64,000 bases of DNA from Amycolatopsis balhimycina FH 1894. GTDB taxonomy: Bacteria > Actinomycetota > Actinomycetes > Mycobacteriales > Pseudonocardiaceae. A program made the translations under genes and the position numbers. The DNA is taken from the NCBI RefSeq assembly GCF_000384295.1, contig NZ_KB913037.1, positions 3,768,649-3,832,648 on the forward strand. Reading direction: 5' to 3'. This document shows, piece by piece, positions 45,832 through 56,303 of this stretch (its first letter is position 1; the number at the start of each line of letters is the position of its first letter). Below the pieces are notes generated by a model. It did no database searches. It worked only from the letters and a program-made list of their open reading frames with translations, and was not told the DNA's origin.

Positions 45832-46746
45832 GTGGCGACAGTGCTGACCACCGCTGCGATCGTGCTCGCGGTCCTGCTGCTGGTCGCCGTCGCGCTGCTG
45901 TGGCGGCTGTACCAGGACGGGATGCGCCGGGCGGACGCGGCGGCCCGGCTGGTGGCGGCCGAGCGGGCGAAGGCGGACCAGCAGCAGCTGGCGCTGCGGC
46001 GGTACGAAGTCGCGTTCGCCTCGATCAGCGGGCGCGGCGAGCTGGGCGAGCAGGTGCTGGTCGAGACGGCGCGGGCGCTCGGGCTGCGCGAGGACCTGCA
46101 CTTCACGCTGCAGACGGACCTGGCGGGCGGCGGCGCGGCGAAACCGGACATGGTGCTGCGGGTGGGCGGCGACCGCACGGTGCCGGTCGACGCGAAGGCG
46201 AGCATGGCGACCTGGTCCGAGGCGGTGGAGACCGACGACCCGGACGAACGGCTGGACGCGTTGCGCGCGCACGTCCGGCAGATCCGCTCCCGGGCCGCCG
46301 ACCTGGCCGGCAAGGGCTACCAGCGCTGGGCGGACGCGATCTACGGCACGATCATGTTCGTCCCGTCCGACGCCGCCGTGGTCGCGGCGCTGGACACCGA
46401 TCCGGAGCTGCTGCGCTGGCTCATCGACCGCCGGGTGTTCCTGTGCGGCCCCACGGGCTTCGGGGTCCTCGCCTCGGCGGCCCTGTTCGCGGCGAGCGAC
46501 CGGACCCTGGAGGCCGACGTCGAACAGGTACGGGCGGGAGCGGCCGCGGCGCACCGGGCGGCGGGCGGCGCGGTGGAGGCGTTCAACCTGTCCAGCACGC
46601 ACCTCCAGCGCTTCCTCTCGGCCCGGCGGCGGGAGCTGGAGGCCCTGGAGACGTTCCGGTCGACAGTGGCCCCGCTGACGGACGCCGCGGGGAGCCCGGC
46701 CGCGGTGCCGACGGTGCGGAAGGGGGACGAACTGGCGGCAAGCTGA
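45832..46746 (+). CDS. rmuC: DNA recombination protein RmuC
   Basis: A 304-residue protein with an N-terminal membrane anchor (TTAAIVLAVLLLVAVALLWRLY), a short coiled coil (about 30-60) and the RmuC nuclease-like domain (KPDMVLRVGGDRTVPVDAKASM with PD...DxK type residues; VMFVPSDAAV-like IMFVPSDAAV). In E. coli RmuC limits inversion at short repeats. It is shorter than the E. coli protein, as usual in actinobacteria. The GTG is a few bases after GGAGGGAGGAG. It is divergent from sbcDC, so two DNA-end-processing functions share a 227-bp control region. Confidence 0.93.
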   Translation: MATVLTTAAIVLAVLLLVAVALLWRLYQDGMRRADAAARLVAAERAKADQQQLALRRYEVAFASISGRGELGEQVLVETARALGLREDLHFTLQTDLAGGGAAKPDMVLRVGGDRTVPVDAKASMATWSEAVETDDPDERLDALRAHVRQIRSRAADLAGKGYQRWADAIYGTIMFVPSDAAVVAALDTDPELLRWLIDRRVFLCGPTGFGVLASAALFAASDRTLEADVEQVRAGAAAAHRAAGGAVEAFNLSSTHLQRFLSARRRELEALETFRSTVAPLTDAAGSPAAVPTVRKGDELAAS

Positions 46747-46951
46747 GCACCCCACGGGCGGCGGCGACCCTCGCCGGTCGTCGGTCACATCGGCACCGGT
46801 CCGGGTGGCCTGAGGCCGGGAAAGGTTCGCCGCGGAGGGGCCGTCCGACCGCTGCTCCGGGGACCTTCGGGCCACGCCTCGGGACGCTGTAGCCCCATGT
46901 CGGCGGCGGTGCTGGCAAGATCTTCACATCCACGAGATACGGTGTTGTCTC

Positions 46952-47875
46952 GTGACCGCGATTCGCGATCGCCAGAGCGATCCAGATGCCGACGACGTCC
47001 CCGTGCCGTGGGATGAGCGTCCTGTCGTCGGTTCGAGGCGCGGACTGCCGTGGTGGGCGGCGATCCTGATCGGCCTCGGCCTGGCGATCGTGGGCGCCCT
47101 CCTGGGCAAACCGAGCCAGACGAACATCCCGGTGGTCTTCATCGTCTGCTACATCGCCGGGGCCGTGATCGCGGTCTGCGCGGTGCGGCGCCGTGGCCTG
47201 TTCGGGCCCATGGTGATGCCGCCGCTGGTGCTGGCCGTGACCGTGCCCGGGGTGATCCTGCTGACCGGGTCCTCCTCCGGGGGCCAGGCCGACGACATGC
47301 TGTCGAAGGCGTTGAACATCGGCACCCCGCTGATCAACGGCTTCCCCATGATGGCCATCACCACCGGCGTCACCCTGCTGATCGGGCTCGTCCGGATCTT
47401 CCGCGAGCGCGACCCCGACGCCCCGAAGAAGATCAAGGCCGACCGGCGGCGAGCGGACGAGGACGACGAGAAGCCGTCGTCGCGCGCCGCGGCCACGTCG
47501 GCCGGGGGACGTCCGCGGCCGGCCGGGTCGGGCCGGTCCGGCCAGACCCCGCTGCCGCCCGGTGCCCGGCGCGGCCGGGAGGGCGAACCGCCGCGCCGTC
47601 CGCGTCCGCCCGCGGAAGGGGAACGCCGCACGCCGCGGCCGCCCGCCGACCGCGACCCGGGGACCCGCGGCACCCGGAAACCCCCGCCGTCGACCCGGCG
47701 CACCCCGCGCCCGGACGAAGGCGACCCGCGCCGCCGCGAACCGCGTGACGACGCTCCGCGGCGACGTCCGCGTCCGCCCGCTGAAGACGGCCGCGACACT
47801 CCGCCCCGCCGTCCGTCCGGCGGACGGGGTGCCCCGCCGCGCCGGAACCGTCCCTGGGACGAAGAAGAGCGCTGA
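46952..47875 (+). CDS. DUF6542-type membrane protein with long disordered basic tail
   Basis: A 307-residue protein. The N-terminal third has four membrane helices (WWAAILIGLGLAIVGALLG; VVFIVCYIAGAVIAVCAV; MPPLVLAVTVPGVILLTG; MMAITTGVTLLIGLV). The C-terminal ~150 residues are Arg/Pro/Gly/Asp-rich (PRRRPRPPAEDG-like repeats) and surely unstructured. Its position next to ispH/xseA matches Rv1111c. The GTG at 46952 lies 8 nt after TACGGT, so it may be leaderless. Function is unknown; the basic tail could bind nucleic acid or anionic lipids. It ends in a perfect 18-bp terminator. Confidence 0.8.
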   Translation: MTAIRDRQSDPDADDVPVPWDERPVVGSRRGLPWWAAILIGLGLAIVGALLGKPSQTNIPVVFIVCYIAGAVIAVCAVRRRGLFGPMVMPPLVLAVTVPGVILLTGSSSGGQADDMLSKALNIGTPLINGFPMMAITTGVTLLIGLVRIFRERDPDAPKKIKADRRRADEDDEKPSSRAAATSAGGRPRPAGSGRSGQTPLPPGARRGREGEPPRRPRPPAEGERRTPRPPADRDPGTRGTRKPPPSTRRTPRPDEGDPRRREPRDDAPRRRPRPPAEDGRDTPPRRPSGGRGAPPRRNRPWDEEER

Positions 47876-47884
47876 CGACCTGTT

Positions 47885-47924
47885 GAAACGGCGGTCGCCT
47901 CCTGCCGGAGGCGACCGCCGTTTC
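47885..47924. terminator. 18-bp perfect hairpin terminator
   Basis: GAAACGGCGGTCGCCTCC (47885-47902) and its exact complement (47907-47924) enclose loop TGCC. The outer arms are GAAAC/GTTTC. It follows the DUF6542 stop by 9 nt and faces the convergent ispH. Confidence 0.85.
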
Positions 47925-47943
47925 GCTACGAAGGCACCGGCGC

Positions 47944-48019
47944 CCGTGATCGGGAGCGGAACTCGCGTGATCAGAGCCGGAACTCGCGTGACTGGAGCCG
48001 GAGCTCGCGTGATCAGAGG
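47944..48019. repeat. 21-bp tandem repeat array (about 3.6 copies)
   Basis: Units at 47944-47964, 47965-47985, 47986-48006 and a partial one at 48007-48019; the shared core is ACTCGCGTGATC followed by (A/G)GAGCCGGA. It lies between the convergent DUF6542 and ispH genes. A second array of the same 21-bp period and core is at 60954-61024. Confidence 0.8.
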
Positions 48020-48042
48020 GGCATCGCGCGGGGTGGAAAGCA

Positions 48043-48080
48043 GTTCGGCGGCGGGGCGCCGAAGCGACCTGCCGCCGAAC
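48043..48080 (-). terminator. Possible ispH terminator
   Basis: GTTCGGCGGC (48043-48052) and GCCGCCGAAC (48071-48080) form a 10-bp stem with an 18-nt loop, 15 nt past the ispH stop. Confidence 0.45.
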
Positions 48081-48094
48081 CGGAGGCCGGGGAC

Positions 48095-49090
48095 TCAGAC
48101 CTTGCGCAGTTCCTTGGGTGGCGCGAAGGTGATCTTCTCGTTCGCCGTCGTGACCTCGTCGACGTCGCCGTAGCCGCGCTCGGCCAGCCAGGCGAGCAGC
48201 TCCATGACCAGCTCGTCCGGGACCGACGCGCCCGACGTCACGCCGACCGTCGTCACGCCGGAGAGCCACGCTTCGTCGACCTCGTGGGCGAAGTCGACCA
48301 GGTACGACGCCCGGGCCCCCGCCTTCAAAGCCACCTCGACCAGGCGCTTCGAGTTGGACGAGTTCGTCGACCCGACCACCAGGACCAGGTCGCACTCGGC
48401 CGCCATCGCCTTGACCGCGACCTGGCGGTTCGTCGTCGCGTAGCAGATGTCGTCGCTCGGCGGGTCCGCCAAGCCGGGGAAGCGCTCGCGGAGCTGGTCG
48501 ACGCGCTCCATCGTCTCGTCGACCGACAGCGTCGTCTGGGACAGCCAGATCACCTTCGACGGGTCGCGCACCTCGACCTTGTCGACGTCCTCGGCTGTGT
48601 CGACCAGCTGGACCTTGTCCGGCGCCTCGCCGGCGGTGCCCTCGACCTCTTCGTGGCCCTCGTGGCCGATCAGCAGGATGTCGTAGTCGTCCTTCGCGAA
48701 GCGGTTGACCTCCTTGTGCACCTTCGTCACCAGGGGGCAGGTCGCGTCGATCGTGCGCAGGTTCCGGTCGGCGGCCTCCGCGTGCACCATCGGCGAGACG
48801 CCGTGGGCGGAGAACACCACGAGCGCGCCCTCGGGCACCTCCGACGTCTCGTCGACGAAGATCGCGCCGCGCTCACGCAGCGTCTCGACCACGTGCCGGT
48901 TGTGGACGATCTCCTTGCGGACGTACACCGGGGCGCCGTAGACCTCGAGAGCCTTCTCGACGGCGATCACCGCGCGGTCGACGCCGGCGCAGTAACCACG
49001 GGGTTTGGCGAGCAGCACCCGCTTGCCGGAAGCGGTTCCGGTGATCGTCGGGGTACCCGCGGGCTCGATTCCGGGACTCGCTGAACTCAT
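48095..49090 (-). CDS. ispH: 4-hydroxy-3-methylbut-2-enyl diphosphate reductase
   Basis: The last enzyme of the MEP isoprenoid pathway; it reduces HMBPP to IPP and DMAPP with a [4Fe-4S] cluster. The 331 residues have the three cluster cysteines ([12 protein letters not shown] with C34; [26 protein letters not shown]), plus active-site [13 protein letters not shown] [11 protein letters not shown]. The first ~22 residues are a non-conserved lead. The ATG start is as read. It is divergent from the xse cluster, as lytB2 is in Mycobacterium. Electrons could come from a ferredoxin served by the reductase at 53790. Confidence 0.96.
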   Translation of the reverse strand: MSSASPGIEPAGTPTITGTASGKRVLLAKPRGYCAGVDRAVIAVEKALEVYGAPVYVRKEIVHNRHVVETLRERGAIFVDETSEVPEGALVVFSAHGVSPMVHAEAADRNLRTIDATCPLVTKVHKEVNRFAKDDYDILLIGHEGHEEVEGTAGEAPDKVQLVDTAEDVDKVEVRDPSKVIWLSQTTLSVDETMERVDQLRERFPGLADPPSDDICYATTNRQVAVKAMAAECDLVLVVGSTNSSNSKRLVEVALKAGARASYLVDFAHEVDEAWLSGVTTVGVTSGASVPDELVMELLAWLAERGYGDVDEVTTANEKITFAPPKELRKV

Positions 49091-49240
49091 GCCCCCAGGG
49101 TACGGGCAGCCCGGTGACGACCTCGCAGTCCCTTTCGGGTGAGCTTCCTCCCCCTACCGGGCTGTGCCCGGGGTCACGCAACGCGCCCGGACCCACCCTT
49201 TCGGTTGGGCAGGATGGCGGATATGCGGCAGGCTGGACGC

Positions 49241-50035
49241 ATGAAGCCTTTCCCGCTCCCCCTCCGGGTCGCCGCGGGCCTAGCCGTCATCACCGCCGAG
49301 CGGGTTCGCGAACTCCCCCGGCAGCTCGCCGGGCTCCCCGTGACCGTCGCCAGCCAGGTCCTGCAGGCGTCCATGCGCGTGCAGCAGCACGTCACCGAGC
49401 TGGCGATCAAGGGCGACAACGCGCTGTCGAGCCTGCGCCCGGTCGAGGACACCCCGAGCTGGGCGACGTTCGACGAAGACGCCGAGCCCGACGTTCCGCC
49501 CGCGCGCCCGAACCTCGCGCCGGTCGCCGAGGTGCCGGAACCGCGCTCGGAAATCAACGGTCACGTTCCGTCAGCGGCCGAGCTCGAAGCGGAGCTGGGC
49601 GACCCGTGGGCCGAAGAGGAACGCGCGCTCGCCGAGGACCACGCCGACGGCGAGTTCGACTCCGCCGAAGACAGCGACCAGGCCGACCAGGCCGACCACG
49701 ACGCGAGGAAAGCCGAAGCACCCCGCAAGCCCAAGCCCGGCACGCCCAAGGTCGACAAGAAGGTCAAGAGCGAGACCCCCAAGACCAGCGCCGCGGGGTA
49801 CGAAGGTCCCGCCGGGCTGACCGGCTACGACCAGCTCACCCTCCCGCAGCTGCGGGCCCGGCTGCGCCAGCTCTCGATCGACCAGCTCGAGACGATCCTC
49901 GACTACGAGCGCGCCCACGCCGACCGCTCGTCCTTCACCGGGATGCTGGCCCGCCGGATCGCCAACGCGCGCAAGGCCGAGCGGGCGAACGCTGAGTCAC
50001 CCGAAGACAGCGGCGACGGCACGGAAGGCCCGTGA
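49241..50035 (+). CDS. Lipid droplet-associated-type protein (Rv1109c-like)
   Basis: A 264-residue protein. The N-terminus MKPFPLPLRVAAGLAVITAE and QVLQASMRVQQHV is amphipathic and conserved, and proteins of this family are found on lipid droplets. A long acidic, Ala/Glu/Asp/Pro-rich middle (about 75-180) is probably disordered. The C-terminal ~75 residues form a SAP/Rho-N-like helical module (GYDQLTLPQLRARLRQLSID). ATG 49241 was preferred to ATG 49214, which only adds nine residues. It overlaps xseA by GTGA, so it is co-translated with exonuclease VII. Confidence 0.8.
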   Translation: MKPFPLPLRVAAGLAVITAERVRELPRQLAGLPVTVASQVLQASMRVQQHVTELAIKGDNALSSLRPVEDTPSWATFDEDAEPDVPPARPNLAPVAEVPEPRSEINGHVPSAAELEAELGDPWAEEERALAEDHADGEFDSAEDSDQADQADHDARKAEAPRKPKPGTPKVDKKVKSETPKTSAAGYEGPAGLTGYDQLTLPQLRARLRQLSIDQLETILDYERAHADRSSFTGMLARRIANARKAERANAESPEDSGDGTEGP

Positions 50036-51279
50036 CCACCGAATCCGCACAGGCGCCCGCGAGCACCGCGGAAAAGCCGTGGCCCGTCCGGACGGTCGCG
50101 CGCAAGATCGGCGACTGGATCCACCGGCTCGGCACCGTGTGGGTCGAGGGCCAGGTCACGCAGGTCAACTCGCGGCCGAACACGCAGACGGCGTTCCTGA
50201 CGCTGCGTGACCCGTCGGCGGACGTCTCCATGTCGGTCACCTGCCCGAACTGGCTGATCCGCGAGATGGAGCCGCCGCTGCGCGAAGGCGCGAGCGTGGT
50301 GGTGCACGCGAAACCGTCGTACTTCTTCGGCCGCGGCACGATCAGCCTGCGTGCCGACCAGATCCGCGCCGTCGGCATCGGTGAGCTGCTGGCCCGGATC
50401 GAACGCCTCCGCAAGCTGCTGGCCGCCGAAGGCCTGTTCTCGCCGCAGCGCAAGCGGCCGATCCCGTTCCTGCCGAAGGGTGTCGGGCTGATCACCGGCC
50501 GCGCGTCGGCCGCCGAGCGGGACGTACTGGTCAACGCGCAGGCGCGCTGGCCGCACGTCAAGTTCAAGGTCCTCAACACCGCCGTGCAGGGCTCGCAGGC
50601 CGTCCCGCAGATCATGCGCGCGCTGAGGATCCTGGACGCCGACCCCGAAATCGACGTCATCGTCATCGCCCGCGGCGGCGGCAGCGTCGAGGACCTGCTG
50701 CCGTTCTCCGACGAGGCGCTCTGCCGCGCGGTGTCGGCCGCCGGCACGCCGGTGGTCAGCGCGATCGGGCACGAGCCCGACACCCCGCTGCTCGACCACG
50801 TCGCCGACCTGCGCTGCTCGACGCCGACCGACGCGAGCAAGCGCATCGTGCCGGACGTCCGCGAGGAGACCGAGCGGGTCCGGCAGATGCGCGACCGCGG
50901 GCGCCGCGCCCTGCACGGCTGGGTCGACACGCAGGCGCGGCTGCTCAACCAGATCCGCAGCCGCCCGTCGCTGGCCGATCCGCTCGGACCGGTCCAGCGC
51001 CGCCAGGACGACGTCGACCTCCACCGCGAGCGCGCGCGCCGCGCCATGCTCACCCTGCTCGCGAAGGACCAGGCCGAGGTCGCGAGCGCGCGGGCCCGGC
51101 TCACCGCGCTGGGCCCGGCCGCGACGCTGGCCCGCGGGTACGCGGTCGTGCAGTTCGTCGACGCCGAAGGCAACCTCCAGGTACTCCGCTCCGTCTCCGA
51201 AGTCGAGGCCGGTGCCCAGCTGCGCGTGCGCGTGGGTGACGGCGCGATCGGCGCGGTGGCGGAAGGAGAGCAGGGGTGA
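50032..51279 (+). CDS. xseA: Exodeoxyribonuclease VII large subunit
   Basis: Catalytic subunit of ExoVII, which degrades single-stranded DNA to acid-soluble oligonucleotides. The 415 residues have an N-terminal OB fold (VWVEGQVTQVNSRPNTQTAF), the catalytic domain (LPKGVGLITGRASAAERDVL, VIARGGGSVEDLLPFSDE, SAIGHEPDTPLLDHVADLR) and a C-terminal coiled-coil. The GTG start overlaps the upstream stop. The small subunit does not follow directly: a 132-residue gene is inserted between, coupled on both sides. Confidence 0.96.
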   Translation: MTTESAQAPASTAEKPWPVRTVARKIGDWIHRLGTVWVEGQVTQVNSRPNTQTAFLTLRDPSADVSMSVTCPNWLIREMEPPLREGASVVVHAKPSYFFGRGTISLRADQIRAVGIGELLARIERLRKLLAAEGLFSPQRKRPIPFLPKGVGLITGRASAAERDVLVNAQARWPHVKFKVLNTAVQGSQAVPQIMRALRILDADPEIDVIVIARGGGSVEDLLPFSDEALCRAVSAAGTPVVSAIGHEPDTPLLDHVADLRCSTPTDASKRIVPDVREETERVRQMRDRGRRALHGWVDTQARLLNQIRSRPSLADPLGPVQRRQDDVDLHRERARRAMLTLLAKDQAEVASARARLTALGPAATLARGYAVVQFVDAEGNLQVLRSVSEVEAGAQLRVRVGDGAIGAVAEGEQG

Positions 51280-51674
51280 AGGCGACGTTCCTCCCGCTCA
51301 CCGTGGACGCGGCCAGGAAACTCGGCGCGCGGCCGCTGCTGGACCAGGCGGTGCGCACCGACCGGGCGGCCGCCGAGTGCTGGACGGCGTTGCTCGCCGG
51401 CTGCGGCAGCGCCGCCCGCCGCGACCTGGGGCCGCAGCTGCGGCGGCTGTCCGAGGCGACGTCGATGCAGGTCGGTTCGCGCTGGTGGTTCGCCGAGGGA
51501 GCCGGGCACCGCAAGCGGGTGGCCGGCGCGCAGGAGAACCTCGAAGAGGCGATCGCGGACGGTGACGGGCAGGAGTTCGCCCTGGCGTTCGTCGGGTACG
51601 ACCACGCGATGGCCAGCGCGGTAGTGTGCGCGAACAGCGTGCAAGCCAGGAAGGTCGGAGAACACCGAGCGTGA
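51276..51674 (+). CDS. Unknown protein coded between xseA and xseB
   Basis: A 132-residue hydrophilic, helical protein (ARKLGARPLLDQAVRTDRAA; WTALLAGCGSAARRDLGPQL; GSRWWFAEGAGHRKRVAGAQ) with no recognised domain. The GTG overlaps the xseA stop and its own stop overlaps the xseB GTG (both GTGA), so the two exonuclease VII subunits and this protein are made by coupled translation. Composition matches its neighbours, so recent acquisition is unlikely. A role with exonuclease VII or a neutral rider are both possible. Confidence 0.75.
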   Translation: MKATFLPLTVDAARKLGARPLLDQAVRTDRAAAECWTALLAGCGSAARRDLGPQLRRLSEATSMQVGSRWWFAEGAGHRKRVAGAQENLEEAIADGDGQEFALAFVGYDHAMASAVVCANSVQARKVGEHRA

Positions 51675-51892
51675 GTGAAGCAACCAGCGAGGAGCTCGGC
51701 TACGAGCAGGCTCGCGACCGCCTCGTCGAGGTCGTCCGCGAGCTCGAGGCCGGTGGCCTGTCCCTCGAGCAGTCGCTCGCGTTGTGGGAGAAGGGCGAGA
51801 AGCTCGCGAAGATCTGTGAGCGGCATCTCGAAGGCGCGCGCGAGCGCATCGAAGCCGCTCTCGCGTCCGTAGAGGACGACTCCGAGCAGTGA
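51671..51892 (+). CDS. xseB: Exodeoxyribonuclease VII small subunit
   Basis: A 73-residue helical subunit that binds the XseA coiled coil in several copies. It has the family signature [40 protein letters not shown] and [16 protein letters not shown]. The GTG at 51671 ([10 protein letters not shown]) overlaps the previous stop; a longer frame to 51626 has no support. The end is 85 nt before glpX. Confidence 0.95.
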   Translation: MSEATSEELGYEQARDRLVEVVRELEAGGLSLEQSLALWEKGEKLAKICERHLEGARERIEAALASVEDDSEQ

Positions 51893-51908
51893 GCTAGGCC
51901 ATGCCCTC

Positions 51909-51935
51909 GGTATCTGGAAACACGGCGGGTATCTG
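51909..51935. promoter_or_regulatory. Direct repeat GGTATCTG upstream of glpX
   Basis: GGTATCTG at 51909-51916 and 51928-51935, 19 bp apart (nearly two helical turns), within the 85-bp xseB-glpX gap. It may be a regulator site for glpX; no family is assigned. Confidence 0.3.
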
Positions 51936-51977
51936 ACAGACTGTTGGCCCGCCAGTTCCACGATCCGGGAGGCACAG

Positions 51978-53027
51978 ATGCCCGCCGCAGACAGTCGTCG
52001 TGAAGCGCCCGACCGCAACCTCGCGATGGAGCTGGTCCGGGTCACCGAGGCCGCCGCGATGGCCGCCGGCCGGTGGGTCGGCCGCGGCGACAAGATCGGC
52101 GGGGACGGCGCGGCCGTCGACGCGATGCGCCAGCTCGTCTCGACGGTGTCGATGCGCGGGGTCGTGGTGATCGGCGAGGGCGAGAAGGACGAAGCCCCGA
52201 TGCTGTTCAACGGCGAAGAGGTCGGCAACGGCGACGGGCCGGACTGCGACGTCGCGGTCGACCCGGTCGACGGCACCACGCTGATGGCGAAGGGCATGCC
52301 GAACGCGCTCGCGGTGCTCGCGGTCGCCGAGCGCGGGGCGATGTTCGACCCGTCCGCGGTGTTCTACATGGAAAAGCTGGCCGTCGGGCCGGAGGCGGCG
52401 GGCAAGGTCGAGCTCGGCGCGCCGATCGCGGAGAACATCCGGCGCGTGGCCAAGGCGAAGAACAGCAGCGTCGGCGACGTCACGGTGTGCGTCCTCGACC
52501 GGCCGCGCCACGAGCAGATCATCAAGGAGATCCGCGACGCCGGCGCGCGGATCCGGTTCATCTCCGACGGCGACGTCGCGGGTGCGATCGCCGCGGCCCG
52601 CCCGACCACAGGCGTCGACATGCTGATCGGCATCGGCGGTACCCCCGAGGGCATCATCGCGGCCTGCGCGATGAAGTGCCTCGGCGGCGAGCTGCAGGGC
52701 CGGCTGTGGCCGAAGGACGACGCCGAGCGCGAGAAGGCCCTCGCCGCCGGCCACGACCTCGACCGTGTGCTGCTGAACGACGACCTCGTGCGCGGCGACA
52801 ACGTCTTCTTCTGCGCCACCGGCGTCACCGACGGCGACCTGCTGCGCGGCGTCCACTACCGCGAGGGCGGGGCGACGACGCAGTCCATCGTGATGCGGTC
52901 GAAGTCCGGGACCGTCAGAATGATCGACGGCTACCACCGGCTGAACAAGCTGCGGGCGTACTCCTCGGTCAACTTCGACGGCCACCTGGACGTGCCCGCC
53001 GACGACGTCGTTCCCCCGCTGCCGTAA
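51978..53027 (+). CDS. glpX: Fructose-1,6-bisphosphatase class II
   Basis: A gluconeogenic phosphatase, the only FBPase type in most actinobacteria. The 349 residues have the metal/phosphate motifs [14 protein letters not shown] and [16 protein letters not shown]. The class II segments [13 protein letters not shown] and [20 protein letters not shown] follow. ATG 51978 has GGGAGG upstream. The gene is followed after 8 nt by a secreted trypsin-like protease, an odd partner. The glpX-fumarase neighbourhood matches Rv1099c-Rv1098c. Confidence 0.96.
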   Translation: MPAADSRREAPDRNLAMELVRVTEAAAMAAGRWVGRGDKIGGDGAAVDAMRQLVSTVSMRGVVVIGEGEKDEAPMLFNGEEVGNGDGPDCDVAVDPVDGTTLMAKGMPNALAVLAVAERGAMFDPSAVFYMEKLAVGPEAAGKVELGAPIAENIRRVAKAKNSSVGDVTVCVLDRPRHEQIIKEIRDAGARIRFISDGDVAGAIAAARPTTGVDMLIGIGGTPEGIIAACAMKCLGGELQGRLWPKDDAEREKALAAGHDLDRVLLNDDLVRGDNVFFCATGVTDGDLLRGVHYREGGATTQSIVMRSKSGTVRMIDGYHRLNKLRAYSSVNFDGHLDVPADDVVPPLP

Positions 53028-53035
53028 GGAGATCC

Positions 53036-53788
53036 GTGACCAGGCGAGCCCCGGCCCTGCTGGCAGCGTGCGCGCTCGCCCTGGTCCCCGGCACAGCCGC
53101 GGCCGCCCCCGGCGTCGTCGGGGGTTCGGACGCGGACCAGCCGTACCCGTTCACGGTGTCGCTGCATTCCTCGTCGGGGAAGCTGTTCTGCGCCGGCGCG
53201 CTGATCGCGCCCACGTGGGTGGTCACGGCCGCGCACTGCGCGTTCGACAAGACCCCGGCCGCGATCTCGGTGCGAGCGGGCACGAACGACGTCGGTCAGG
53301 GCGGCGAGGTCGCCCAGGTCGCCGGGATCGTGGTGAATCCGGCGTTCAACACGCAGAGCCCGGCGGGCGACATCGCGCTGCTGCGGCTGACGGCACCGGC
53401 CGCGGCGGCGCCGATCGGGCTCGCGACGGCCGCGTCGCCGGGCACCGCGACCCGCATCCTCGGCTGGGGCCAGACGTGCCCGAAGGTCAACTGTGGACAG
53501 CTGCCGACAACGCTGCAGCAACTCGACACGCACATCGTCGAGGGCTCGAAGTGCACGTCGGTGTTCGACGGCACGGCCGAGCTGTGCACGGACAACCCGG
53601 GCGGCAAGGCCGGAGCGTGCTTCGGCGACTCCGGTGGCCCCGAGATCGTCCGTGACGGCGACCAGTGGCGGCTCGTCGGTGTCACCAGCCGGCCGGGCAA
53701 CAACGACCCGGAATGCGCGTCGGCGCCGTCGATCTACACGTCCGTCGTCGCGTACGCGCCGTGGATCGCGGAGAAGACGAAGGCCTGA
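53036..53788 (+). CDS. Secreted trypsin-like serine protease (S1 family)
   Basis: A 250-residue exported protease. A signal peptide (VTRRAPALLAACALALVPGTAAAA) ends near residue 24, followed by a very short pro-segment and the mature N-terminus VVGGSDA. The triad His is in VVTAAHC, the Asp in GDIALLRL and the Ser in ACFGDSGGP. Three Cys pairs of the trypsin type are present. The GTG has AAGGAG 5 nt upstream and lies 8 nt after glpX, so the two are likely co-transcribed. It is convergent with the reductase at 53790, whose stop is one base away. Confidence 0.92.
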   Translation: MTRRAPALLAACALALVPGTAAAAPGVVGGSDADQPYPFTVSLHSSSGKLFCAGALIAPTWVVTAAHCAFDKTPAAISVRAGTNDVGQGGEVAQVAGIVVNPAFNTQSPAGDIALLRLTAPAAAAPIGLATAASPGTATRILGWGQTCPKVNCGQLPTTLQQLDTHIVEGSKCTSVFDGTAELCTDNPGGKAGACFGDSGGPEIVRDGDQWRLVGVTSRPGNNDPECASAPSIYTSVVAYAPWIAEKTKA

Positions 53789-53789
53789 T

Positions 53790-54779
53790 CTACTCGGCGT
53801 TGCTCGAGTGGCCCGGGAACAGGTGGGCGTCCGGGTCGAGCGCGACAGCGATGTTGTTGACGGCTGTGGCGGCCTCGCCGAAGCCGGTCGCGATCAGCTT
53901 CACCTTCCCCGGGTACGCGGCGACGTCGCCCGCGGCGTAGACGCGTTCCCGCGCGGTCGCCATCGTCGAGTCGACGGCGATGGCGCGGTGGTGGATCTCC
54001 AGGCCCCAGCTCTCGATCGGACCCAGGTCGGCCGTGAACCCGAGGGCCGCGACGACGCTGTTGGCCGGGAGCCGCTCATCGCCCGCGCCCTTGATCGAGA
54101 CATCGACGGCTTCGAGCGTCCCGTCCGGTGCTTCCACGAACCGCGTGACCTCGGCGTCGGTGATGATCCGGGTGCCGAGCTCGCGTGCCTGCCGGACGAT
54201 CGACTCGGCGGCGCGGAACTTCGCGCGCCGGTGCACGAGCGTCACGCTCGCCGCGACCGGGTGCAGCGCGAGGATCCAGTCGAACGCCGAGTCGCCGCCG
54301 CCGACGACCACGACGTGCTGCCCCGCGTGCGCCTGCAGCGACGGGACGAAGTGGACCATGCCGCGGCCCAGCCAGCCGTCGCCGGCCGGCAGCGGGCGCG
54401 GCGTGAACTCGCCGATGCCCGCGGTGATCAGCACGGCGCGGGCACGCACGGTTTCGCCGCCGTCGAGGGTCAGCTCGACGCCGTCCCCGGCCGGCTCCAG
54501 TTTCTCGGCCTTGCGCCCCAGCAGGTACTTCGGCTTGAACGGCGCGGCCTGCTTCACCAGTCCGTCGACCAGGTCGCGGCCGCGGACCTCGGCGAACCCG
54601 CCGACGTCGTAGATCATCTTCTCCGGGTACATCGCCGTCACCTGGCCGCCGGGCTCGGGCAGCGAGTCGACCACCGCCATCGAAAGGCCGCGGAACCCGG
54701 CGTAGTAGGCGGCGAACAGGCCCGTCGGCCCCGCGCCGATGATCACGAGGTCGTACGAGTCGCCGGTGACGTCAGTCAT
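53790..54779 (-). CDS. Ferredoxin/flavodoxin-NADP+ reductase (thioredoxin-reductase-like)
   Basis: A 329-residue FAD/NADP(H) flavoprotein. The FAD-binding GAGPTGLFAAYYAG is at the N-terminus and the NADP-binding VVVGGGDSAFDWIL in the middle. VYAAGDVAAYPGKVKL is the C-terminal FAD contact. The CxxC pair of thioredoxin reductases is absent, which identifies the TrxR-like ferredoxin-NADP reductase type. It transfers electrons between NADPH and ferredoxin or flavodoxin, possibly feeding IspH and other Fe-S enzymes. It is divergent from fumC. Confidence 0.92.
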   Translation of the reverse strand: MTDVTGDSYDLVIIGAGPTGLFAAYYAGFRGLSMAVVDSLPEPGGQVTAMYPEKMIYDVGGFAEVRGRDLVDGLVKQAAPFKPKYLLGRKAEKLEPAGDGVELTLDGGETVRARAVLITAGIGEFTPRPLPAGDGWLGRGMVHFVPSLQAHAGQHVVVVGGGDSAFDWILALHPVAASVTLVHRRAKFRAAESIVRQARELGTRIITDAEVTRFVEAPDGTLEAVDVSIKGAGDERLPANSVVAALGFTADLGPIESWGLEIHHRAIAVDSTMATARERVYAAGDVAAYPGKVKLIATGFGEAATAVNNIAVALDPDAHLFPGHSSNAE

Positions 54780-54901
54780 GCTCGCTCCAGCCAGTGGTGG
54801 ATGGCGGTGATCGAGAACACAGCCGATCCTAGCGTCGCGGGCGGGCGAGGGTGGGCGACGCCACCACGCGGGGGCCGGCGAACAGGTCCAGAATCGGTGT
54901 C

Positions 54902-56299
<1,398 letters not shown>

Positions 56300-56303
56300 C
56301 GCA

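Noticed and set aside
47944..48019. CRISPR array
   Set aside because: The 21-bp units are contiguous with no unique spacers and no cas genes are nearby; it is a simple tandem repeat.
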